Of a stretch of DNA of 64,000 nt, positions 33,537 through 41,796 are shown piece after piece. Below the pieces are notes generated by a model. It ran no database searches. It saw nothing but the letters and a program-made list of their open reading frames with translations, and had not been told where the DNA came from. The stretch is taken from assembly GCF_003426815.1 (NCBI RefSeq), contig NZ_QKYK01000012.1, forward strand, positions 88,632 through 152,631, in the 5' to 3' direction. This DNA is from Desertimonas flava. Its GTDB lineage: Bacteria > Actinomycetota > Acidimicrobiia > Acidimicrobiales > Ilumatobacteraceae. Position 1 is the stretch's first letter, and every line of letters starts with the position of its first letter. The position numbers were made by a program, and so were the translations under genes.

Positions 33537-35807
33537 CTAACTAGCTGCGGATACAGTCCTCGCACCCTTGCCGGGAACCAAACGGTAGGCGTCATACACC
33601 GAATCGATGGCCTTGATCGTGCGCACCACGGCGGCCAGGTGGCCGGGATCGGCGAGCTCGAACTCGAAGCGCATCTTGGCCACCCGGTCGCTCCCGGTGG
33701 CCGTCTCGCAGGCCACGATGTTCACCCGATTCTCGGCCATCGCGTTGGCGACGTCGCGGAGCAGCCGCGACCGGTCGAGCGCCACCACCTCGACGGCGGC
33801 ACGGTAGACGGCGGAGTGGCGCTCGCCCTCCCAGTCGACCTCGATCATGCGGATCGACTGCTCGTTGCCGAGCGACACGGCGTTGGCGCAGTCGGCGCGA
33901 TGCACGCTGACCCCGCGACCGCGCGTGATGAACCCGATGATCTCGTCACCGGGCACTGGCGTGCAGCAGGCGGCGAGGCGGACGAGGACGTCGTCGAGTC
34001 CTTCGACGTGGACGCCGACGTCGTCGGCGCGCGCCCGATGGCGCCGGGGACGCTGCACCGTCGCCGGCAGCTGCTCTTCGCCGTCACCGCCGTGCAGGCC
34101 ACGAGCCACCCGCTGGGCGACGCTCCGCGCCGACACGTGATGCTCGCCGATGGCCGCCAACAGGGCGTCGAGATCGGTATAGCCGAGACTGCTGATGACG
34201 TCGCGCACCTGGTCGGACGCCCACATGCGCTGCACAGGGAGGCCCTCGCGCCGCAGTGAGTCGGCAAGGGCCTCGCGGCCGTTCTCGATCATGTCGACGC
34301 GCCGCTCGCGGGAGAACCACTGGCGGATCTTGTTACGGGCCCGCGGCGACTTGACGAACGACAGCCAGTCCTGCGACGGTCCGGCCGCCTCGACCTTGGA
34401 CGTGAAGATCTCGCACGTGTCGCCGCTGACGAGCTGATAGTCGAGGGAGACGAGCCGGCCGTTGACCTTGGCGCCGACGCAGGCGTGGCCGACCTCGGTG
34501 TGCACGGCGTAGGCGAAGTCCACGGTGGTGGACCCCGGCGGCAGGGTGATCACCCGGCCCTTGGGCGTGAAGACGAAGACCTCCTCCTGCTGCAGGTCGG
34601 TCTTCAGGCTCTGCATGAAGTGGGCCGGATCGGTGACGTCGGCCTGCCAGTCGATGATGCGGTTCAGCCAGTCGATGTCGGCGGACTGGCTGGTGTCGGG
34701 ACGGCCGTTGCGGTTCTTGCTGGCGTCCTTGTACGCCCAGTGGGCGGCGACGCCCCACTCGGCGCGCTGGTGCATCTCGCGTGTGCGGATCTGCACCTCG
34801 ATGGGCTTGCCCATCGGACCGATGACCGTGGTGTGCAAACTCTGGTAGAGGTTGAACTTGGGCATCGCGATGTAGTCCTTGAAGCGCCCGACGACGGGTC
34901 GCCACCGGCCGTGAATGCTGCCGAGGGCGGCGTAGCAGTCCTTCGTCGAGTCGACGATGAGGCGGATGGCGACGAGGTCGAAGATGTCGTCGAACTCGCG
35001 GCCCTTCACCACCATCTTCTCGTAGAGGCTCCACAGGTGCTTGCCGCGTCCGGTGACCTCGGCGTGGATGCCCACCTCGGCGAGGCGGGCCCGCACCTCG
35101 GCCACGGCCGCGGCGAGATAGACGTCGCGCTCGGGCGACCGCGAGCTGACGAGCTGGTCGAGCTCGGCGAAGCGCTTGGGGTGGAGACTGGCGAACGCCA
35201 GGTCCTCGAGCTGCTGCTTCATCTCCTGCATGCCCAGCCGATGGGCCAGGGGGGCGTAGATGTCGAGGGTCTCCTGGGCGATGCGCTGCTGCTTGTCCGA
35301 CGGCATCGCAGCGATGGTGCGCATGTTGTGCAGCCGGTCGGCCAGCTTGATGAGCAGCACCCGCAGGTCTGCCGCCATGGCGACGAGCATCTTGCGCATC
35401 GTCGCCGCCTGCTGGGCCTCGCGGGAGTCGAACTGGATGCGGTCGAGCTTGGTGACGCCATCGACGATGGCCGCGATCTCGGCCCCGAAGTTGCGGTCGA
35501 CGTCGTCGAGGGTGATCTCGGTGTCCTCGACCGCGTCGTGGAGCAGCGCGGCGGCGACGGTGATCTCGTCGAGACCGAGCTCGGCGATGATGCGGGCCAC
35601 GGCGAGCGGGTGATTGATGTAGCTCTCGCCGCTGGAGCGCAGCTGGGAATGATGGGCGGCCGCGGCGACCTGGTAGGCGTTGGAGATGACGGCGACGGGC
35701 GCCTTCGGGTGGCGACCGCGGTATGACGACAGCAGCGGTGCCAGTTCGGCGGGCGTGGCCGATTCATGGTGTCGCCGCCAGGGCAGGACTCGATCGACGG
35801 TGCCCAT
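33537..35807 (-). CDS. relA: Bifunctional (p)ppGpp synthetase/hydrolase, 3' end supplied by the element
   Basis: 756 residues, the full length of actinobacterial Rel. HD hydrolase: LLHDAVEDTE at 89-97. Synthetase (about 245-370): KGREFDDIFDLVAIRLIV, FNLYQSLHT and IEVQIRTREMHQRAEWG. TGS (about 405-470): VFVFTPKGRVITLPPG. The C-terminal ACT domain ends at DAYRLVPGKGARTVSAAS. Both catalytic sites look intact, so it makes and degrades (p)ppGpp. The last codons, from the CGGTAGGCGTCAT core to the stop, come from the integrated element; the host's own ending lies at 16069. It follows apt after 3 bases. Confidence 0.95.
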   Translation of the reverse strand: MGTVDRVLPWRRHHESATPAELAPLLSSYRGRHPKAPVAVISNAYQVAAAAHHSQLRSSGESYINHPLAVARIIAELGLDEITVAAALLHDAVEDTEITLDDVDRNFGAEIAAIVDGVTKLDRIQFDSREAQQAATMRKMLVAMAADLRVLLIKLADRLHNMRTIAAMPSDKQQRIAQETLDIYAPLAHRLGMQEMKQQLEDLAFASLHPKRFAELDQLVSSRSPERDVYLAAAVAEVRARLAEVGIHAEVTGRGKHLWSLYEKMVVKGREFDDIFDLVAIRLIVDSTKDCYAALGSIHGRWRPVVGRFKDYIAMPKFNLYQSLHTTVIGPMGKPIEVQIRTREMHQRAEWGVAAHWAYKDASKNRNGRPDTSQSADIDWLNRIIDWQADVTDPAHFMQSLKTDLQQEEVFVFTPKGRVITLPPGSTTVDFAYAVHTEVGHACVGAKVNGRLVSLDYQLVSGDTCEIFTSKVEAAGPSQDWLSFVKSPRARNKIRQWFSRERRVDMIENGREALADSLRREGLPVQRMWASDQVRDVISSLGYTDLDALLAAIGEHHVSARSVAQRVARGLHGGDGEEQLPATVQRPRRHRARADDVGVHVEGLDDVLVRLAACCTPVPGDEIIGFITRGRGVSVHRADCANAVSLGNEQSIRMIEVDWEGERHSAVYRAAVEVVALDRSRLLRDVANAMAENRVNIVACETATGSDRVAKMRFEFELADPGHLAAVVRTIKAIDSVYDAYRLVPGKGARTVSAAS
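33583..33595 (-). other. Right attachment-site core inside relA
   Basis: CGGTAGGCGTCAT, identical to 16115-16127. On the minus strand it encodes part of DAYR near the end of the ACT domain. Confidence 0.9.
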
Positions 35808-35810
35808 CGG

Positions 35811-36380
35811 CTACTCCGTGTCGCTGTCCGAGGTGGCGCCGGTGGCCTGGTAGCGGGCGAGCGACTCGATGCGATAGTCGGCCAGGCGCTGAACGCCGCC
35901 CAGGTCGGTGAGCTCGATGAGGAATCCGAGGCCGACGATGTCACCGCCGAGCCCCTGCACGAGCCGGGCCGTCGCGGAAGCGGTGCCGCCCGTCGCCAGG
36001 ACGTCGTCGACCACGAGAATGCGCTCGTCGGGATGGATCGCGTCGCGGTGGATCTCGAGCTTGTCGGAGCCGTACTCGAGCGTGTACTCCTCACGGGCGA
36101 CCGCCCACGGGAGCTTGCCCGCCTTGCGCACGGGGACGAAGCCGGCGCCGAGGCGATAGGCCACCGGCGCGGCGAGGATGAAGCCTCGAGCCTCGATGCC
36201 CACGACGCGGTCGACGCTGACATCGGCGAATCGTGCCGACAGCTCGTCGACGGCCCGGGAGAACCCGGCGGCGTCGCCGAGCAGTGGTGTGATGTCACGG
36301 AACGTGACGCCGTCGGTGGGATAGTCGGCGATGTCGCGGATCAGCGACGTGAGCCAGCCGGCATCAGCAGTCACGGTCAT
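35811..36380 (-). CDS. apt: Adenine phosphoribosyltransferase
   Basis: 189 residues from the ATG at 36378-36380; a TTG two codons earlier is less likely. FRDITPLL near residue 28, VVGIEARGFILAAPVAYRLG near 60 and the PRPP-binding ILVVDDVLATGGTA near 126 are diagnostic. It salvages adenine to AMP. The apt-relA order downstream of secDF is usual in actinobacteria. Confidence 0.95.
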   Translation of the reverse strand: MTVTADAGWLTSLIRDIADYPTDGVTFRDITPLLGDAAGFSRAVDELSARFADVSVDRVVGIEARGFILAAPVAYRLGAGFVPVRKAGKLPWAVAREEYTLEYGSDKLEIHRDAIHPDERILVVDDVLATGGTASATARLVQGLGGDIVGLGFLIELTDLGGVQRLADYRIESLARYQATGATSDSDTE

Positions 36381-36386
36381 GACCAA

Positions 36387-36830
36387 AGGATACGGGCTAC
36401 GACCGACGGAACCGCAGCATGCGGCGTGCGTGCGGGTTCAGCGAGCGTCCTGAAGTCCGAGCGGCCAAGCCGAAGGAGGAGCTTGCTCCGAGCGAGGCGT
36501 TCACGCGGCCTGCGTGGCCTCGTGAGCTTCAGCGAAGCGCTTGTAGGGAACGCAGCGGTGCGAACTGCGTGCGGGTTCAGCGAGCGCAGCGAGCGTCCTG
36601 AAGTCCGAGCGGCCAAGCCGAAGGAGGAGCTTGCTCCGACTGAGGCGTTCACGCGGCCTGCGTTGCCCCGTGAGCTTCAGCGAAGCGCTTGTAGGGAACG
36701 CAGCGGTGCGAACTGCGTGCGGGTTCAGCGAGCGCAGCGAGCGTCCTGAAGTCCGAGCGGCCAAGCCGAAGGAGGAGCTTGCTCCGACTGAGGCGTTCAC
36801 GCGGCCTGCGTGGCCGGGGAACGCAGGTGA
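36387..36830. repeat. Array of three direct repeats between secF and apt
   Basis: Copies begin GTGCGGGTTCAG at 36430, 36569 and 36717 (spacing 139 and 148 bp; the first lacks one 9-bp CAGCGAGCG unit). Each contains GTCCGAGCGGCCAAGCCGA, the palindromic GGAGCTTGCTCC, GAGGCGTTCACGCGGCC and, in two, GTAGGGAACGCAGCGGTGCG. The array ends near 36826, 4 bases past the secF stop. There is no gene here; open frames are by-products of the repeat. A fourth copy lies at 5404-5512. Confidence 0.85.
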
Positions 36831-38102
36831 TCAGTGGCGCTTCTTCTTGCGGGCCCGCGGCGGGTGGCTGAGCAGCTGCTCGGTGGTGGCCTCGACCGGC
36901 GCCCGCTTGGGCGACCGTACGGCCGATTGCGCCGCCTCGTCGAGCTCACCCTCGTCCACGGCGGCGGAGCCGCCTGCCCGGCGGCGTTCGCCGGCGGAGG
37001 AGCCGGTGCCGCGGGAGCCCCGGCGGCGCCCGGTCTTCGGCGCGAGCACCCCGACACCGCGGACGACGATGTGGCGCAACTCCTCGCCGACCAGCCAGTC
37101 GGGCTCGCCGTTGCGGGCGCCGTTGGCGCCCTTGAGCCAGCCGAGGATCGGCGTGGCGATGTAGATCGACGAGTAGGCGCCGGTGACCATGCCGATGAAC
37201 AGGGCGATGCCGAACTCCCGCAGCGTGACCTGCCCGAGCAGGCCGGACCCGATGACGAGCAGCGACACGACGGGCAGCAGCGCCGACACCGACGTGTTGA
37301 GCGACCGGAGGAGCACCTGGTTGGTGGAGATGTTGACGAGATCGGCGCCGTTGAGCCCGGCGGCGGCGATGCGGCGCTCGTTCTCCTTGATGCGGTCGAA
37401 GACGACGACGGTGTCGTAGAGCGAGTAGCCGAGGATCGTCAAGAAGGCCGTCACCGTCGCCGGCGTGACCTCGAACCCGAACACCGAGTAGATGCCGGCG
37501 GCGATCACGATGTCGTGGAGCATGGCGAGGATCGCGCTGACCGCCATGCGCCATTCGAAGCGGATGGAGATCACGACGAAGATCAGGGCGATGAACACCA
37601 CCAGGGCGATGATCGCCTTACGCGTGATCTCGTCGCCCCAGCTGGCCGAGACCGCCGAGACGCTCACGTCCTCGGCGTCGACGCCCACCCGCTCTGCGAG
37701 CGCCACCTGCACGGCGTCGCGCACGTCGGGATCGACGTCCTCGATCTGGATCTTGACGATCTCGCCGCTCGACGAGCGTCGTTCCTCGACCTTGGCGTCG
37801 CTGCCGTTGACGCCGTTGTCACTGAGCAGACCGCGCGCAGCGTCCGTGTCGAAGCCCTCGGCCGCCGGCACGTCGAAGGAGATGCCGCCCTCGAACTCGA
37901 TGCCGAGGTTGAGCCAGCGGGTCGACAGGGAGATCACGCTGATGACGATCAGGAGGAGCGAGACGCCGAAGCCCCACATGCGCCGACCCCAGAAGTCGAT
38001 GGCCGTCTGTCCGAGGAACAGCCGCTTGCTCGCCTTCTTGGCGATGCGCTGGCCGGGAGCCTCGGCGTCGACCGGGGCGAGCGTGTCGGTCGTGGTCATC
38101 AC
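36831..38102 (-). CDS. secF: Protein translocase subunit SecF
   Basis: 423 residues; a GTG start overlaps the secD stop (GTGA), and an ATG one codon later is equally possible. Six membrane helices: the first at about 44-62, then LGIEFEGGISFDVP (the SecF GGxxF motif), a periplasmic domain, and a five-helix bundle with SLYDTVVVFDRIKEN and GLLGQVTLREFGIALFIGMV. The last 100 residues are a basic, low-complexity cytoplasmic tail ending RARKKKRH, longer than in E. coli. It works with SecD to drive late steps of secretion. Confidence 0.94.
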   Translation of the reverse strand: MMTTTDTLAPVDAEAPGQRIAKKASKRLFLGQTAIDFWGRRMWGFGVSLLLIVISVISLSTRWLNLGIEFEGGISFDVPAAEGFDTDAARGLLSDNGVNGSDAKVEERRSSSGEIVKIQIEDVDPDVRDAVQVALAERVGVDAEDVSVSAVSASWGDEITRKAIIALVVFIALIFVVISIRFEWRMAVSAILAMLHDIVIAAGIYSVFGFEVTPATVTAFLTILGYSLYDTVVVFDRIKENERRIAAAGLNGADLVNISTNQVLLRSLNTSVSALLPVVSLLVIGSGLLGQVTLREFGIALFIGMVTGAYSSIYIATPILGWLKGANGARNGEPDWLVGEELRHIVVRGVGVLAPKTGRRRGSRGTGSSAGERRRAGGSAAVDEGELDEAAQSAVRSPKRAPVEATTEQLLSHPPRARKKKRH

Positions 38103-39889
38103 TCGTACTCCTTGAGGCCGAAGGTGTCGCCACGGTCGAGCCAGCCGTTGGCGGCCAGCAGCACGACGGAGGGCCTGGTGAAGAAGTAGAACACGATCAC
38201 GTCACACACCGTCGTGATGCCGAGGTAGAGGGCGAACCCCCGGACGGACCCGACGCTGAGGATGAACAGCACGACGGCGGCGATGATCGACACCAGGTCG
38301 GCGGCGAGGATCGTCCGCCACGTGGACTTGAAGCTGCGCTGGGCCGAGTTCTTGATCGTGCGCCCGTGGCGCACCTCGTCCTTGATGCGTTCGAAGTACA
38401 CGACGTAGCTGTCGACGGTGACGCCGATGGACACGACGATGCCCGCCACGCCTGCCAACGTCAGCGCGTAGTTGGTGGTCTGCGACACGAAGGCGGCCAC
38501 CGAGTAGATGAGCATCGCCCACACCGCGATGCCGGCGAGGACGACCACGATCAGCCGGCGGTAGAAGAACGCCAGCAGGAGGAGCACGAGCACGACGCCG
38601 GCGAGGGCGGCGAAGATCGACGCGTTCAGCGAGTCGCGGCCGAGCGTGGCCGACACGGTCTGCACGTTCTCGGCCCGGACGTCGATGGGGAACGCACCAC
38701 GGTTCAGCACTCGGGCGAGCGAACGCGCCTCGCCCTCGCTGAAGTTGCCGGTGATCGACACGCCCTCGCTGAAGTTCGCCGTCTGGACCTGGGGCGCACT
38801 CTGCACCACGCCGTCCATCACGATGGCGATCAGCCCGTAGGGGCACGACTGGTCACCCGACAAGCACGTGCTGGCCAGGCTGTTGAAGACGGACGAGCCC
38901 ACGGGCGACAGCCCGACGTCGACCTGCCAGGCGCCGCCGTTCAGCGTCGCCTTGGCCGAGTCGCGCTCGAAGAGGAAGCCGGTCAGCTCGCCGTTGGGGC
39001 CGCGCTGCACTGGTCCGACGGTGCATTCGTTGCCGTCGACATCGGGCAGGACGACGGACGAGTCCTCGTCGGTGGGCGGCAGCGGGGTGAACGGGGACGC
39101 CGGCGGGGTGCCGAAGTCGCCGGGACCGATCGGTCCGAGCGGGGGCTCGGTGGTCGTCGTGGTCGACTCGGCGACGCTGCTGTCGACCGTCGTGTCGTCG
39201 GTCGCCGTGTCGTCGGTTGCGGTGTCGTCGGTTGCGGTGTCGTCGGTTGCGGTGTCGTCGGTCGCCGCGTCGGTCGGCTCGGAGGACGGCGGCGTCGAGG
39301 TGCCGGCGGCGGCCGGACGACGCATGCCGGCGGGGCCGTCGGTGGTGGCGGCGGGATCACTGGTCGCCGGCACCGTCGAGGCCGTGGCGTCGGTGGTCGA
39401 GGCCGGGCTGTCGCTCGCCGCGGGAGTGCTCTCGTCGGCAGGGGTCGACGAGCCAGGGGCGGACGATTCGGGGGCGCCGCTGTCGGGCACGCTGCTGTCG
39501 GGCACGCTGCTGTCGGCGGCTGCCTCATCGGTCGGCGCCACACAGGGGCTGACGACCGGCCGCAGCGTGACGATGCCGGCCACGTCGACCGCGGCCAGGG
39601 CGTCGCGCTGGTCCTTGATGCCGGGCAGGTCGACCACGACGTTGTCGCCTTCGACCCGGACCTCGGGCTCGGCGATGCCGCGATCCTCGAGCTCGTCGCG
39701 GATCAGGTCACGGATGGTCAGCAGGTCGTCGTGGGTCGCCTCCTCGGTCGGCGCGAGGACGACCGAGACACCACCCTGCAGGTCGAGGCCGAGCGCCGGC
39801 TCGTTGCCGACGCCCAGGTTGATGCCGAGCAGGACCGCGGCAACGAGGACGATCCCGCCGAGCGAGATCCACAGCCGGCGCTGGATCAT
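38099..39889 (-). CDS. secD: Protein translocase subunit SecD
   Basis: 596 residues. First helix at 9-27, then the D1 motif GLDLQGGVSVVLAP, a periplasmic domain and the C-terminal membrane bundle (ASIFAALAGVVLVLLLLAFF; GIVVSIGVTVDSYVVYFERIKDEVRHG). Residues about 118-270 are an Ala/Ser/Thr/Asp-rich insertion absent from textbook SecD. Part of it is encoded by five 15-bp tandem repeats giving (T)DDTA. It overlaps yajC and secF by 4 bp each. Confidence 0.94.
   Translation of the reverse strand: MIQRRLWISLGGIVLVAAVLLGINLGVGNEPALGLDLQGGVSVVLAPTEEATHDDLLTIRDLIRDELEDRGIAEPEVRVEGDNVVVDLPGIKDQRDALAAVDVAGIVTLRPVVSPCVAPTDEAAADSSVPDSSVPDSGAPESSAPGSSTPADESTPAASDSPASTTDATASTVPATSDPAATTDGPAGMRRPAAAGTSTPPSSEPTDAATDDTATDDTATDDTATDDTATDDTTVDSSVAESTTTTTEPPLGPIGPGDFGTPPASPFTPLPPTDEDSSVVLPDVDGNECTVGPVQRGPNGELTGFLFERDSAKATLNGGAWQVDVGLSPVGSSVFNSLASTCLSGDQSCPYGLIAIVMDGVVQSAPQVQTANFSEGVSITGNFSEGEARSLARVLNRGAFPIDVRAENVQTVSATLGRDSLNASIFAALAGVVLVLLLLAFFYRRLIVVVLAGIAVWAMLIYSVAAFVSQTTNYALTLAGVAGIVVSIGVTVDSYVVYFERIKDEVRHGRTIKNSAQRSFKSTWRTILAADLVSIIAAVVLFILSVGSVRGFALYLGITTVCDVIVFYFFTRPSVVLLAANGWLDRGDTFGLKEYE
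39192..39266. repeat. 15-bp tandem repeat within secD
   Basis: Five units of GTGTCGTCGGTTGCG (the outer two end TCGCC). They keep frame and encode TDDTA repeats in the exported linker, so the copy number can vary without breaking the gene. Confidence 0.85.
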
Positions 39890-40500
39890 TCGTCGCCGGA
39901 CTCTGCGCTCTCGGCGGTCGCCGCCGTCGACGTCCCCTTGAGTGTCGGTCGCGCCGGGGCCGACTTCGACGTCTTGGCGCCCCCCTTCGGAGCGGCCGGC
40001 GGAGCGGCGTCCGTGTCGTCGTCGGCCGGCTCGTCGTCATCCGTGGGCGCGGCCTCGGCGACCGGCGTGGCGCTCGTGCTCACCTTGCCCGAGATCGCCG
40101 CGCGGGTGACCCGGATCTGCACGTCATCGTCGATCTCGACCCAGACCACATCGCTGCCGTCCTCCATCGCCGTGATGAACCCGTACACGCCGGACGTGAG
40201 GAGCACCTCGTCGCCCACGGTGATGCTGCTCTGCAGCTCCTGAGCGGCCAGCCGGCGCTTCTTGTTCGGCCGGATGAGCAGGAAGTACATCCCGAGCGGG
40301 ATCAGCAGGAGGATGCCGACGTTGAAGATCGTGGCGGCCGTGCTGGAGCCGTCGTCGTCGTCTTCCTCGGCCTGCGTCGTCGAGGCGGCCTCTTCAGCCT
40401 CGCTGCCGCTGCTCGCCGCGACGTACTCGGCGGCAAACGGCGAGGCGGAGAATGCAGGGTGCTCGGCGAGCGACTCGGGCAGCGTGAGGTGAAGGTGCAT
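39886..40500 (-). CDS. yajC: Preprotein translocase subunit YajC
   Basis: 204 residues, about twice the usual size. An acidic N-terminal extension of about 55 residues precedes the single membrane helix (TIFNVGILLLIPLGMYFLLI), then RPNKKRR, the conserved core VGDEVLLTSGVYGFITAMED and DDVQIRVTRAAI, and an acidic/Ala/Pro tail. It binds SecDF in the membrane. The start ATG at 40500 gives MHLHLTLPES; the first 30 residues are not conserved in the family and a later start is possible. Confidence 0.88.
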   Translation of the reverse strand: MHLHLTLPESLAEHPAFSASPFAAEYVAASSGSEAEEAASTTQAEEDDDDGSSTAATIFNVGILLLIPLGMYFLLIRPNKKRRLAAQELQSSITVGDEVLLTSGVYGFITAMEDGSDVVWVEIDDDVQIRVTRAAISGKVSTSATPVAEAAPTDDDEPADDDTDAAPPAAPKGGAKTSKSAPARPTLKGTSTAATAESAESGDE

Positions 40501-40584
40501 GAAGATGGTGATCCGATCAGTCCCGGTCCGGTCCCGGGCCGTCGGGCAGCCTACAACGCGAGTCGCTCAAGCTCACCGCGATGG

Positions 40585-41682
40585 TCATCCCCAGACCGAC
40601 AGGACCTCGCGACGCAGGTCGGCGAACGTTCCGGCGATGATCGAGGCCCGGATCCGGGCCATCAGGTCGATCGTCCACGCCAGATTGTGGATGCTGACGA
40701 GCCGCGCCGCCGTGGGCTCCGACACGTTGAACAGGTGCCGCAGGTAGCCGCGCGTGTGCCGCGCGCACACCTCGCAACCACACGTCGGGTCGATCGGCCC
40801 GTCGTCGCCGGCGTACGAGGCGTTCTTCACGTGGACCTTCCCCGACGATGTCAGCGCCGTTCCGTGGCGCCCGAGGCGGGTCTGCATGACGCAGTCGAAC
40901 TGGTCGACACCCAGGTTCACGGCCTCGACGATCCTCGCCGGGTCGCCGACGCCCATGAGGTAGCGGGGCCGATCGACCGGCAGCTCGGCCGTGGCGGCGG
41001 CGAGAGCCGGCACCATCTCCTCCCGGCTCTCCCCCACGGACAGGCCTCCGATTCCGTACCCGTCGAACTCGAGGGCGGCGGTCGACTTGGCGCTCTGGGC
41101 CCGCAGGTCAGGGTCGATGCCGCCCTGGACGATGCCGAAGAGCGACTGATCGCTGCGGCGGTGGGCGTCCCGGGCGCGGGCAGCCCACTCCGAGGTGCGG
41201 CGGACGGCGAGCACGATCACGTCGGGCGAGCTGGGCAGCGGCGGGCACACGTCGAGCACCATCTGGATGTCGGCGCCGAGCCGCTCCTGCGTGTCGATTG
41301 CACCCTCCGGAGTGAACCGGTGGGTCGATCCGTCGTACACGCTGCGGAACGTGACGCCGTCGTCGTCCACCTTGGGATCGAGGGAGAACACCTGGAAGCC
41401 GCCCGAGTCGGTGAGCGTGAGCCCGTCCCAGCCGGCGAACCGGCCGAGTCCGCCGAACCGGGCCACGGCGTCGGCGCCTGGGCGCATCATCAGGTGATAG
41501 GTGTTGCCGAGCACGATCCGCGCGCCGATCCGCTCGTAGTCGTCTGCACTCAGGTACTTCACGGCGCCGCGGGTGCCCACCGGCATGAAGCACGGCGTGT
41601 CGTAGTCGCCGCGGGCGGTGGTCGCCACCCCGGCGCGGGCCGCCCCGTCGGTGGCCTGGACGTCGATGGAGACCGTGAACAC
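40585..41682 (-). CDS. tgt: tRNA-guanine(34) transglycosylase
   Basis: 365 residues from the GTG at 41682 (VFTVSIDVQATDGAARAG); another GTG at 41715 would add 11 residues. FMPVGTRGAVKYLS, VLGNTYHLMMRPGAD and LTDSGGFQVFSL (nucleophile/acid Asp region) are diagnostic. YGIGGLSVGE and YLMGVGDP follow, and the zinc site is CGCEVCARHTRGYLRH. It inserts preQ1 at the wobble position of GUN-anticodon tRNAs. tgt upstream of yajC-secDF is a classic bacterial order. Confidence 0.95.
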   Translation of the reverse strand: MFTVSIDVQATDGAARAGVATTARGDYDTPCFMPVGTRGAVKYLSADDYERIGARIVLGNTYHLMMRPGADAVARFGGLGRFAGWDGLTLTDSGGFQVFSLDPKVDDDGVTFRSVYDGSTHRFTPEGAIDTQERLGADIQMVLDVCPPLPSSPDVIVLAVRRTSEWAARARDAHRRSDQSLFGIVQGGIDPDLRAQSAKSTAALEFDGYGIGGLSVGESREEMVPALAAATAELPVDRPRYLMGVGDPARIVEAVNLGVDQFDCVMQTRLGRHGTALTSSGKVHVKNASYAGDDGPIDPTCGCEVCARHTRGYLRHLFNVSEPTAARLVSIHNLAWTIDLMARIRASIIAGTFADLRREVLSVWG

Positions 41683-41796
41683 GCCGGACAACTGTACGGG
41701 CCAGCAATGCGGCACCGACCCGCGACGCCCGCCGGGCGGGCGCGGCGCCGCACGCTCTCAGCGGCGTCTCAGCCGGAATCCGTCACCGTGGCCGAC

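Larger units (their letters stand above)
16115..33595. mobile_element. Integrated phage-derived element in the 3' end of relA
   Basis: The boundaries are the two CGGTAGGCGTCAT cores. The right copy is fused to the relA body and supplies its last codons (ending ARTVSAAS); the left copy carries the displaced host tail (ending AKAVQAAS). Inside are two tyrosine recombinases, one at each end, a DnaB/RepA-like helicase, TerL with HNH, a tape-measure-like protein, a gp10-like protein and a prohead-protease-like protein. The cargo holds a RelA/SpoT-domain gene and a DUF4145-type gene. No portal, major capsid, major tail, lysin or repressor is recognised. At about 17.5 kb it is small for a complete tailed prophage. 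Confidence 0.9.

Noticed and set aside
36377..36800. Open frames giving [17 protein letters not shown] peptides in the repeat array
   Set aside because: Present only because the repeat lacks stops in one frame; the same peptide appears from the cysW-cysA copy, and no start signal is conserved.
36430..36826. CRISPR-like array
   Set aside because: Units of about 148 bp are near-identical through their whole length, with no short repeat and unique spacers, and no cas genes are nearby.
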